From positions 62,270,863 through 62,334,862 of the forward strand of contig CM050648.1 of NCBI GenBank assembly GCA_027574665.1: a stretch of DNA of 64,000 bases. Reading direction: 5' to 3'. This document shows positions 48,401 through 60,800 of the stretch, one piece after another. The first letter of the stretch is position 1. The number at the start of each line of letters is the position of its first letter. Source of the DNA: Rhynochetos jubatus (lineage: Eukaryota; Chordata; Aves; Eurypygiformes; Rhynochetidae). A program made the position numbers and the translations under genes. The notes beneath the pieces were generated by a model, which ran no database searches, was not told the origin of the DNA, and saw nothing but the letters and a program-made list of their open reading frames with translations.

Positions 48401-51400
48401 CATACATAAAATACCTATATGTGAAACAAACAGTTATCAATTATAAAACTAAATTACACCTTGTACATCACAAGAACAGGACTCACTGAGACCCTTTGTC
48501 TCCTGGCCTGATCTATACTCAGGACCCTCCTGAAACCAGTAAGATAACTTCATGGTGTCAACAGGATCATAGCAAAAATGTCTTATTTGTAAAGACACCC
48601 ATGATGGGCTCAGATACCCATCAGCTGCCCAGTAGTTGAATACCTGTGGTGACATATGTTTGGAGGGTCCTGTTGGGGAGCTGAGGGAAGGGGCTGCCAT
48701 GCAATGCCCAGGGAATCAGGCTGATGGTGGCCACAGGGCCAGGGACATGGCCAGTAATGACAGCCAGGCAGGGTAGGGCACGGTAACTGATCTGATGTAT
48801 CCTTACACAGGTAAAAAAATGCACTTCAGAAAATGCTTTATTTGTTTATTTATTTTAAATGATGCCTGTCTTGTAGATAATACCGTGGTCATTCAAATAC
48901 CCAGAAATGATAAAGTTTGGTTTTCATGTCCTGCTCATCTTCCATCTCGTATAAAGAAGTCACCAGCCTTTCCATTTTGAACAGTGCAGAGAAAGACTTA
49001 AAAAAAAAAAAAAAAAAGAAAAATAGGCCTAATGGAAAGAAAGTAGGAGTAACCTGAATCCATGTTCTCATGGTTGGACCACCAACATAGAATGAGGAAA
49101 TCCAGGCTCTGGTTCACGCTTACAGGACAATGTCCAAGTTCTTCCCCTGACCTCACTGAACCTCAAATCCATAAATTGTTCTGAAATCAGGACTGGAAGG
49201 CAAGATTCTCCTCCCTCACCCCCCACAAAGTAAAAGTACTAATTGCTGGACTACAAATCCTTTATTAGATGAAACGTTACTCAGCAGAACTGTTGTATTG
49301 CCTACCTGTGTTTTGATGGAAAGAAGGAAGACCTGCTCTGTTCTTTCAAAATAAATGCTAATGTGTCTTGGGAAGGCTTTTAGTCTCCATACCTGGAAGC
49401 TAGTAAGTTTCTGATATCTGGAGAGTGGTAAGATTTGGGGTATACTCTTCCGTTTGCATTTTTTCTGGCTTTTTGTCCGATATCAGGTTTCCTTTCTGAG
49501 CCATTCCTTGCTTTTCTGAGCCATTCAAATAGCACAGTGCTGTTTGTTAGTCTGAGTTCCTGACTTTGGACTCTGTTTTTCCTTCGCCTTTCAGGAAACA
49601 ATATCTTAAGTGTAGGCAATATCTAACTCTTTGTCATTCTAGGCCCATTTTTAAAATTCTAGTTCCAAGCATAGTAAAGAGTAGCTTCTGTTGTCTTCAA
49701 GTCTCTCATTCTCCATTTATTTTGTATTCCCATCAGCTTTAGCAAGGTCTTAAGACCATCTGTAGATGGAAGCCACGCACATTTTCTGGTGTAATGAAGT
49801 ACATTAGTCCTCTTCACCATGCAAAGGATTGAAAGGTTCATCAGTAGTAAAAACAAATAGAACTGGACAACCAATACACTGTAAATAATATCCATGATAA
49901 TTTTGCCTCTCTGGGGATTCTGATGCCTTTTTCTAGTAAACAAAGTCAAAGTGAATTTACTAAAATGTCTGAATAGACTATTCATCATATATACAGTATT
50001 CACCATGTAAACAGTGAAGCAAAAGAACTGTCCTATTTTCTTTAAATCTGTTTGTAAACAGGTGATGCTACCTCTCTAAATCCAGCTTTTCAAATATTAT
50101 CAACTCTGTCCTGCCTGAGATATGTTATCCTGCCAAAACAGTCTCCAGTATCAATAAATTGAGCTATCAACAGATCAGCAGGAGAATCATATTGATGAAT
50201 ATCATTAGGATAAGGCAAGCATTCACTCTGCAAGAGAATATAGAACTAATGGTGGGAAACTCTGTATTCTCTGCTTGCAAAACAGCTGTTCATATATTTG
50301 TAAACAATGTTTTCCATTTCCCCCTTCTCCCTTCTATTTTATCTCTAATGTCTTATTTGAAAGATAACTAGAGACATCAAGAAAATTGTGGGTTTATTCC
50401 CATTACAAACATAACGTAGAAGGGAACAATAAATCTAATTTAATTTAGTTTAGCATACAAATTGAACTATTGCCTGTATAGTTCATCATTACACCTCCAT
50501 CTATATCCATTCTTTCCTTCATGTGTTTATGAAATTAGCCAGATCTGCAACTACTAAAACTATCATAGCTCACAGCACCCACAGTGCCATCACACTACCA
50601 GCAAGAGAAGCTTTGCCAGCATTGAAACACATGAATGTTGACTGCAAAAAAACACAGATTCTAGTTTGTGGCACTACTACTGCTTCCCTCTGTCACAGGT
50701 AACATGAGCTGTAGCTTCTCTGATGTGCTAAGCAGCCCCCAGGATGCCTGTGAAGCTGAGACAATCCAGTTACCTAGTGCTGAAACACTCCTGGGTGCTT
50801 TCACATGCCAAAGGGATGGTTCTTTTTGAGCTGCATGAGAAAAGCAAACTGGCACAGCAAATAGTTCTGACCCATTCTCACAATATGCCTTAAAACCCTG
50901 AAACTATCCTAAACCTGATATTACTATTTTTTCAGATACAAACAACTCCTAGGTATATAAAAATAAACTACATCAGTAGGCTACAAATCACTTTCTTTTC
51001 CTGAAAAGTAATGGGCAAGGTGTAAGAGAATGCACTAGAATAAAGAAAAGCATTAATGTTCATTTTGTTTAAAGGAAAAAATTGCATTTTAACCTGGTTG
51101 ACATATCAGCCTCAGAAACTGAGTGACAAACTGCAATCAAAACATATCAATTTATGAAATCAGAATCCTGTGTCTTTCTTAATTGAATTAGCTCTGCTTA
51201 GAAATATCTGACAGATGGGAAACTACCCCCCTACTTGAATGTATTTAGTTGGTACGAGATAGAACATTGATGTAAACATAAGAGAGAATAGGAATATTAA
51301 TATGAAGAAAAGAGGAAAAATTAGAATGTCAGAAATGTACTGAGGAGATAGGTGAAATGTCACAGGGAAATGAAAGTAAATGCAAAATTATTTATATAGT

Positions 51401-53084
51401 GACAGGAGAAGAAATGCTGGTAAGAAATAGCACTGACAGTAATTTATACACATTTAGAACTTAACATAATGAGGAAGCTAGAGGAAGGAATTGCAGGTGT
51501 TGACTGTTATCTTAAAGATATTGCCCCTCAGAATGAAGGGGAAGAAGGGTCTTTTAATAGCTAGCAATAAATCCTGCCCAAGATTATACAATCAAGTCAG
51601 TTAGGAAAATAGTAACGTACAATTACTGTAGAGGAAGGACTCCTCCTGTTAACCCGTAACTTCTGACAATCTGTTGAACTTGTGTTCAACATCACTTCCT
51701 GAAACAGGGCTCTGACCTGGTTGGGAAAAGCTCATGGTTTAATACTTCATCAGGGATGCACCAGCCAGGGAGACCCAGATCGGACTGTTAATATTCCAGC
51801 AGTGAGCAAAGTCCTTAGATATTCATTACCATGCATCATGTAAAGACTCTGAACTAGAGTCAAACAAAAAGAAGCAACAAAAAAAGATCCAAATCAACAG
51901 AGAACATTAAGATAAGTGCTTGTTTTTAAGGTGTAATAGTCAAGGAGAAAATCACTTGCATACAATTACAGGAACATAAGTTAGAGAATCAAATTAATTT
52001 CCCAGATCACAGGTAATTAAAAGTAGCAGTTTGATGAGAGAAGAAAATGGATGCAATATGTGCTTTACAGTTGCACAGTACAAATTTCAGAACTGTTCAT
52101 AGTATATTCCCTAAGGAAAAAAATCCAATTGGAAAATTTAGTCTTGGCAAGATCTAGGTGTAGTCCAAACAGATTTTCTCTTTCTAAATCTTATGGTTCA
52201 CAACTATACAAGCCCTGTTTCAATGATATTCTTTCTCTGATGTTTTGCAATATAAAGGCAGATAATTCAGGTTATTCTTAAACTTGAATTGTATTCTGAG
52301 TATTGTGGACAATAACTTGGAAAATAGAGAACTTCTTTAATTAGATTCTTCCCTATTTAATGTGTAGATGATGCTAAGAATGGTTCTTTGACCTTCTGAT
52401 TCTGGGGAAAATAAAGGTCTTTCCCTTTAAAGTTTACCAAAATAAAAGTGTTATTTTGTGCAGTGGTTTGCATACTTATGAGAAAGCAGATACTAACAAC
52501 AAAGAGAAACACAGGCAGCAGTGTATCTTCCCATCAACTCCTGCTAGTCATGACAGCTTTTGCTATGATGAAAAATGTAATAGGATATATAGATAATACT
52601 GGATTTCTTGTTTTGATTTTACATTCTTTACTTGTTCAGTCAAGTGCACTGAAGCCAAGAAAACAAACAAACAAAAAAAACCTGACCTGGAGAGTTCATA
52701 TTTATCTGGTTCTTTCAAAGTCCTGATTTCTATCAAATATCTGCAAGAAATAGGGTGAGCAGAGAAAGAAAATAAGATAATGTTTTTTCTTTGCCAAAAA
52801 CCAGTTCTCCTTTAAAAGGAATTATCATTATATTTCATATAGGATGCAATAAGAAAAGTAATTTCTATAGGCACTTTCAGGGATTCAGGTTGAGTTTTGT
52901 AATTCCCACTGATACGAACAGAAGTCATGCCAGTAAAACCCAATAATTGGAAAACAGGAAAGAAAAACATAAAACAGAGCTGAATGAGAATTAAACAAAA
53001 GAGTCACTGTGAGTTCCATCTCTAAAAAAAAAAAAAAAGTTACTGCTGCTTCTATGACACAAGGGATATGCAAACTGTTTCACC
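45426..53084. other. Unrecognised non-coding DNA, 7.6 kb
   Basis: No gene was recognised. Notable items are an A/G-rich run (47411-47437), an 18-base A run (49000-49017) and a 15-base A run (53024-53038). The segment at 48450-48790 is distinctly richer in G and C than its surroundings and has no identity that I can give. A possible 18-nt exon lies at 47525-47542 between 'cattttttgtacag' and CAG|GTAAGAATG. The longest frame (49659-50006, -, 115 codons) has no domain. Confidence 0.5.
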
Positions 53085-53178
53085 TATCACTAGGTGACCC
53101 TGCTCTGGCAGGGGGGCAGGACTAGATGATCTCTAGAGGTCCCTTCCAACCCCTAACACTCCGTGAATCTGTGAATCA
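53085..53178 (+). mobile_element. CR1 LINE 3' tip
   Basis: It contains 'ctaggtgaccctgctctggc', then 'aggggggcaggactagatga' and 'tctctagaggtcccttccaa', and closes with 'cccctaacactccgtgaatct'-like sequence, ending near 'gtgaatcac'. This is the extreme 3' end of a CR1 subfamily with the 'ctctagaggtccc' signature. The 5' part is missing. The minus-strand fragment at 6298-6343 is of similar type. Confidence 0.93.
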
Positions 53179-56100
53179 CACCTCCACGGCCAAGCTCTAA
53201 TCCATGGAAAGATTTTATGAGGATGTGGGGTGTAAAAAGCAAGGTTGGACACTCCTGTGGAAAAGAGGATGCTAAAGAAGCAGATGTGGTTTTCTGAATC
53301 AGTCCTGGCTAAGACTGCAATATAACTTTATACAATTGATTCTCTTATGCTCTGCCACTACAGAGGAGGCTGAGTAAAAAAAGGAGGGGAAGAGCTTTAA
53401 GTCAGCTCTGTGTATCATTTGGTAGACCTGTTCAGGACCCAGGATGTTCCTACTATAAACCTATGGCTTCCCAAACAGCTTTCCATGCCACAATTTCCTC
53501 CATTACCTGGCACCTGCCCTTCCCTGGATCATGGACTGCTGCCACTTTTCTTGCAACATTTCAGGCACACATTGAACAGGCTACCCACTACCAAGTTGAT
53601 TTAATTAACTAAAGCAGCAGAAAACTTAGTTCCCTAAAGGAAAACGAAATTGTGACCTACTGGGACAGCAAACTGAACTTGTTGAGAGAAGAGTTGTCAC
53701 TGGGGAGGGAGTGTGATTGCCCCTTTGGTAGCAAAGAGACATTAGCTTAGCTCAGCTGTACATACCTTCAGCTACAATTGAACTCACCAGCAAAACCCCT
53801 TGCAGAGAATGTGTTTTCTAAAGGTTTTTTCTTTCATCCTAAAGAACCTTTACATAGAGGAATAAAGAAAAAGCAGTAAATCAAATCAAGCCCAAAGAGT
53901 TTCTAGAAGCTATAATCACAACGTGGTTACAAAGGCATCATTGCTGCTGACCCCAGATAGGAACGAGCTTGCAGCTCAAGTCCTTGTCCTTGGTTTGAAA
54001 AACAAGAAAAATGTACTGGCTGCTAATTTGCATTTAGCTCAGAACAACACATTAGGATCTTGGTGGAGCACGGCTACTGAAATAAGGAGTAAAAACTACC
54101 TTTAACTACACCATTAAGCTCCCTCTTTATAATAAACTGGGACACCAGCTCTGTGTCTCCCCCTCTGCATTTAGTAGGCTCTGCAGTACCCAGGAGTGAG
54201 ACACGTGTTTCCTATGTATTAAGCTTCAGATACTTTTAAGTAAAATACCTCAAAACATTTCAGGTTCAAAACAGGAGAAATGATACTTTATAGAACAAAA
54301 TGCTATTTGTTCCTCAGAGCTCTCATTCAAGATAAACACACTCGACAGATGAAGCCACAGATAAATTATTGTTTATGAAGCTAATTTCAGGGAGCTATTC
54401 CACAGCATAATTCTGCAAGTTCTTTCCTCACAGGATTAGGGAACAACAACCAAGAAGACAAAAAAGATGAAATTTTAAAATAAAACCCATTTTAGGAGTA
54501 AAACAAAAAGAACCAAATGTGAAAGTGATTTGTGTGATATATAATAGAACAGTGTGATTAAAAGAAAAAAGATAAGAAAAATGCAAAATTTTAAAATATT
54601 AAAATGTAGTGGCATGAATACCATTAAAGTTTGGAGTCTCTTTAAGACATTTCTTTTAGTTTAATTTAAGGATTCTTTCTAAAACACATTTTTCCCCCTT
54701 TTTTTCTTTTTTAGAAGCAAGACATGGAAATCCTAAAATCTTTTTCATAAGATCACATTAATTAAAATACAAATATTCAGTGTCATTACTATGTAAAAGT
54801 CTTTTAACCAAGAATAGATTTTTCCTAAGAACTGTGCAAGAATCTGGAGCTATAGGAATATAAATGTTAAAATGTAAATTAATTCATACATCAGGGAGAT
54901 ACATCTAAGCAAATATTACCAAGAAATACACAGGATCACAATCTGAATACTTCCTGAACAAAAAGAAAAAGAGCCGCACAGATGTAGAGTTTCAAGATAA
55001 AAAATGTCATTCCAAGTAACTCACCTGAATGAGTTCAAGTCCAGCCTCCAACATCTCTACGTTTTCACACACATCAGTGGGGCAGTATCTCATTCTGTAT
55101 CAATAGCAAAGCACACAGCAATGAGCTGAAAGTAGCACCAGTAGCACCATTGCCATTTTCTTGCATGTTTCTGTGTCATGAAACTGCTTGTTTTCATGCC
55201 AGCACTTAAGCATGCACACAGAGCTTTTCAAATGCTAAAATGTTCTCCTGAACTGAAAGCTGGAAACACTTCCCTGTCATTCTGTTAAAATCCTTATAGA
55301 CAATTAAGCAGGATTTCAGCATCAAATATACATACATAAACATTTCCTATATTTAAAAACTAGACACATCTCTTTGAAGCAACACCTATGGATACTAAAA
55401 GCCAAGCACATATGCAGCCAAGTGGAGAATGCACAATCTCAAACCACTGGACAAGGCAGTGGAATCACCTAAGAAAGCTGCCATAAGAATTATCCGGCCA
55501 TTGCTCCTCTTAAAAGTCATGCTCCAAATGGCCTCTGCCAGCTGCAGGGAGGTAATCAGATTAATCTAAAATATGTTGCTCCTGTTACAGTGAGACACTC
55601 TGTGTATGAGAAAGGTGCATATGGGAATGGGACATAAAATGCAGAATGGCCTTGGAAAGTACAAGCAGAGCTACACATTACCACAAGGGAAATGGCCTAG
55701 ATGGCAGGGACTTTAGATCCTGCAGTATTGAAATACAGCTCCCCACTATTCCTCCTCACGCAGCACTATTGGTACCAAGATCAGATCAGGTCATAGACGA
55801 AAGACGTCCATTTGAAGGACAAGATGCAAGTTTTGCCAGGGAATAGAGGAAAACACATGCTGGAGCACTTCAGACCTCCTCAAGTTTACTGTAGTTGAAC
55901 CACCCTCCAAATCTGGAGTTTCAAAGTGCTCCTGGATTCCCCTCCCACACTAAGCTAACACATCCCCCAGCTGTGTTTTCTGTTACAGTTGACTGGCTGA
56001 AAAATCCGTCCTTTACTAACTTATCAGTCTTTAACCATGCGATAACAGGAGTGCTCTTCCTGCTCAGTTTTGGATATGAATCAATATCAAATTGTTGGAG

Positions 56101-57167
56101 GCTTTCATCTAAAAGAACTTCTGTTCCATAGAGGTAAGGAAAGGTCTTGCAGGTAAAGGTGGCTATTCCACTGTAAGACAGCACAGAGAAGGACTGGATT
56201 CCATCCTTTCATTTATGACAGAGCAAATAGGGAGGTCATATATTCTGGGGTTTTCCCACATAGCCAGGAACAGCACAGTATTTTATGGAAGTCCAACTTG
56301 AGGCATTAAGAGGTGATTAACTGCTTAATACCCCAAAGTATGAACTGACTAAAATCAGGGTAAGAAATTAAAAGTGAGATACATCTGACCTGAGCTTTGG
56401 GTGCTCCTTGTTCAATAGAAATGTTTCCATTGTGGGTTTGTGGGCATAAGCCTAGATAAGAGCCTTGGTTTGCATTTCAGCTTCACTGCTTTAGGAGCTG
56501 TAAGTTTTCAAGACAAAGGTCTTGACAACCTCTAATTAACAGAGGAAAACCATCCCATTGCTCCAGTCACTTATCTGAAGGGGATAAGAAAAAGTGCTTT
56601 AGGGAGCTGATGCTTATTGCTAGTGAGTTCCTAGTTGTTGCTCTTCAGATCCACGCTGTCTTCACACTATGCCTCTGGGCAATAGCAGACTCTGTTGCCA
56701 GTCATATACAATTGCTGCTTTCTCCCAGCCCCGACTACTTCAAAGCTGCATATTGGAATGCAAGATTAGTATAGAAGGATACATATATTTTTAAGTGACA
56801 CTAATGTTTTTAAACATTCACAACACTACTCCTGAAGTCCTATTTCAGTTGCTGATTACATATTCATGATCACAAATACATTCATCGTGCTTTTAGTTGT
56901 AGGATATTCCTCAAAGTTTTAAAATGTTTTGTTATAAATCCACTTACACTATACTATAGATAATTTACATAATTTTCCTTTTTTCAAGTTTATAAGAGGT
57001 GTTACTGTGAAAAGCATGATCATTGAGCAGACCACTGTCCCTGACCATTTTACATAAGACCACTTTTATCCTTCCACATAGCTTTTAATTTGATATCAAA
57101 AACAAAAAAATATATATGGAGCTGCCATAGTCCAGATAAGGCAATATTTTCCTGACCCTTAAAGTCA
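53179..57167. other. Unrecognised non-coding DNA
   Basis: No gene or repeat family was recognised. Short frames of 60-92 codons are on both strands, among them a pair overlapping in opposite directions at 55895-56184. They show no domains. Confidence 0.6.
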
Positions 57168-57840
57168 TAGTTTGATCACATGGCACATAGAGGACAACAA
57201 TGCAATCAGGACCAGTCAGTGTGGGTTAATGAAGGACAAGTCCTGCTTGACTAAACTGATCTCCTTCTATGACAAGGTGACCTATTTAGTAGATGAGGGA
57301 AAGGCTTTTGGTGTGGTTTACCTGGATTTTAGTAAAGCTTTTGACACTGTTTCCCACAGCACTCTCCTGGAGAAACTGGCTGCTCATGGCTTGGATGGGA
57401 GTACTCCTCACTGGGTAAAAAACTGGCTGGATAGCCAAACCCAAATTGCTGTGGTGAATGGAGTTAAATTCAGTTTCCAGCCAGTCACAAGTGGGGATCC
57501 CCAGGGCTTGGTACTGGGGCCAGTTCTGTTTAATATCTTTATCAAAGATCTAGATGAGGGGATTGAGTTCACCCTTACTAAATTTACAGATGATACCAAA
57601 TTGGGCAGGAGTGTTGAGGTTCCTACCCTCTGCTTGAATGTAGGAAGGCTCTACAGATGGATCTGTACAGGCTAGATCGATGGGATGAGGTCAACTGTAT
57701 GAGGTTCAACAAGGCCAAGTGCTGGGTCCTGCACTCGGGTCACAACAACCCTATGCAACACTACAGACTTGGGGATGAGTGGTTGGAAAGCTGCCCAGCA
57801 GGTTGGAAAGGTCTTTTCCAACCTAAAGGATTCTATAATA
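57168..57840 (+). mobile_element. CR1 LINE with open RT fragment and internal deletion
   Basis: The copy begins in CR1 ORF2 and stays open for 167 codons (57172-57675; the ATG there is not the real start). Visible reverse-transcriptase motifs are [13 protein letters not shown] (residues 50-62, motif A), [15 protein letters not shown] (108-123, motif B) and FTDDTKLG (138-145, where FADD is usual; both catalytic Asp are kept). A frameshift around 57620-57660 moves the next block, [14 protein letters not shown], into another frame (57657-57884). After 'agctgcccagca' (57789-57800) the sequence jumps to the 3'-terminal hairpin 'ggttggaaaggtcttttcca' (57801-57820) and ends 'aaaggattctataat'. About 0.8-0.9 kb of late ORF2 and 3' UTR is therefore missing. 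The element is 5'-truncated and dead, but the open frame suggests it is fairly young. Confidence 0.93.
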
Positions 57841-60800
57841 GGTTGATGTTTCAATCAAAAATATTTTTCTCCATGCTGGCCTGAAAAGATATTTGATAAA
57901 GAACTGAACAGACAATGCATCTCGTGTTTATCCTCTTGGTCTTTTCTTACCACAATCTCCAAAATTCTGATCTAAGATTCTACTCAAATACCGGAGGTGG
58001 TACAGATACAATGGCACATACTGCTGAATCACACTTTGGCTCCATATGCCTCAGGATTTGTCAAGTTATGTTAAGTAATTCAGATATGGAGACAACCGAC
58101 TTTCTACTAAGATCGTAAAGTCCTGTGATTATGGTGTATGAATGTGACCAGGAAATGTGCTTCAACAGGCAACAATGCTATAGATTTTTAGTCAATTACA
58201 CTCTAAGCTCTTGAAAGATAAACTCACAAAGCTGTTTAAAGATAGGTACTTGTTTTAGCATTTTCCTGCATGAGGCTTCATATCAGTTCCCCTCATCTGT
58301 TAAATGGAGGTGACATAATTTCTTTACAGTGAATTACAAAGGTGATTTTTTTAAGGCTAGTTCTTGCTTATATGGTTATTTCATGTCTCGTTAGCAAAGC
58401 TGGGGGTGTGTGGGTTATTTCCATGCTATTTAAGACTGCAGCATCCCACTTGCATTCAAAATACCATCATTGTAGAGACAACTGAATTTAACAAATACAG
58501 TCATAATTTCTTCATAAACCACAGCATATGGTCTCCATTTTCAAAAAAGAACGTGAGCCTTCAGACTATTAGGCCAATACCTTTTGAAAAGCTATGAGTA
58601 GGTGCTCCTTTAAGGCTCATTTGTTCTTCTCATCCTATCTTAGAACGTTTTCTAAAGTTCTTAAAACCCTAGTATTCTATTAGACTCTGCAGGAGAACTT
58701 TAGCACTGAAATGCTTGGCTGTGAAATGTTCTTAAAACAGGTATAAACCTAGACTGCATTTTGACTAGCACCTTTGCCACGTCTACAAACATGGCTTCAC
58801 ATATATAGATACATAGAATTTATAGTTATGACAAAGGTATGTGTGTGCACAATACACATATACGAATTATGTTATTGTCCCAAATTGCCCCAGTGGGTGA
58901 GAAGCAAGGAGATAGATTCATTTCAGACTTTGATACCGCGTGGAATTATGAGGAAAATCTGTGACAGTGCAGGTGACTGAGTTCATTCCTTTCCAGCTCA
59001 CATACTAATTGTGACCTAAGGAGATTTGCAGCTACTAAAACATGACCAAGTAGCACATCACAGGTCTAATCTTATCTCTCAGAAGTCCAAGCAACATTAT
59101 TTAAATATAAGCATTCTAAAATTTACTTCCCAAGCCTTTCTTCACTTTATAGAGGAACATTATAAACAAACACGCTTTCTGTAGCAGATTCACATCTGAG
59201 CTATCCCTGTATATTCCTTCTCTTTGTTATGATGTCCATTAATCCAAAGCAAAGGAACATCAGGGAAGAATTACCTGGGCCATCAAGCTCAATCCTCCAA
59301 AATTACATGCATGGAACTTAGTTTTTGTACTGAGAGGTTATGGAGTAACTTTTTCGTTCCCATAACACTTTCAATCAACCAAAAATAAACACAAAATTTA
59401 TAATAGACCACAGACAGACATTTGCTACAGGAATATGTCAGGAAAGACGGCAGAAACTCTTGTGTCTTCCACCCTTGCAGCAGAACAAGCAAGACTACGA
59501 TCCAAATCTGAAGTTAACCAAAGAAAACTCTACTAACCTGTAGTAAGGGTAACCAGGTCTTACAACAGGATTTCCGTTGTTAAAGAAAGGCATCACTCAG
59601 ACCAAGTACTTGCTGCCTAAGCTTGTACATTACAGAGCATCCATGTTAAGCTGCTATAAGGGAGGAGTCGGGATGCTCTTCTTTCCCATTCCATTCGTCT
59701 TTCACTGTTTAAAGACCACATCCCTTAGATGTTGGACATCTTTCCTTCAACATTTGGTTGAAGTTGTTGTGCTACTACTCATAAGAAATCCACATGCAGG
59801 TTTTGCCTTTTCATTGTTCTTCCTATACTATTGTGTACAAAAGACTACAAAAAATGTGTACAAAACATAGGTGTTTAAACAACATATAGTAAATACCTGC
59901 ACATGAATTTAGTCTGAGCTAAAGAAAATGTCTAGGACAAACTGCAATTGCAGAGAGAAACAGACATGCATGACATCATTATCCATAAATAATGCCCTGA
60001 GAAGGTAAAAACATCAGTTTTACATCATCTAAGGGACTCACTGTACAGCACAATTCACAGTGATTAAACAAAACTTGCCATTTTTTGCTCTGCTTCATCT
60101 AGAAGAGTACACTTCGCTCAAACTTTAATTGTTTTTTGATCTGTGAACTTTCAGATTTTCTCTACTGTGGAAATATGAATCAGTCTGGACTTATAATGAA
60201 GGAGAGATATACATGCATCGTAAAATTAGCTCATATCTAACAGCCTGATACAGATATTATAGCTTCTATTAAAAAAACAGTATATCATGGAAAATGATGT
60301 GTCCCCACTGATGTAAAGCAGCCAAATGATGAAATTCTTGAATTCAAGCAGCAAGGGAATGCTGGCTTGCCATAGGTTCTAGATAATACATCTGTTTCAC
60401 CTCTGTCCTTTAACTTCATATTTCATGCCAGCAAAAAATGTAAAATTATTTAGTTTTATTTTTCCACTGGTAATATTGGGCTACTCCATAACCAAAATCC
60501 TGTAGCTTTAGATCCAGCAATGTGTACAATCACTATAAGGAACGTTGGATTTTATCATGACATGATATGACACACAAAGTGAAGTGTCATAAGTGATAAA
60601 AGAGAAACATCACAAAATATGTACAGAAAGGATTATTGTCCCTTGCAGATCCTGAGCTCCTGAATGTCTGATTAGCAGTGAGGGATTAAAGTACACTATC
60701 TTTCAAAATATGCCAGCTTAAGTAATGGTACCACTGTGCAATAAAGGAAATATATTGCCTGACATAGTAATAGTTTCTCCATTTAACTGACTTTTCTCTA

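Noticed and set aside
59942..59953. CTGCAATTGCAG perfect palindrome
   Set aside because: 12-bp palindromes are expected by chance in a window of this size and there is no supporting context.
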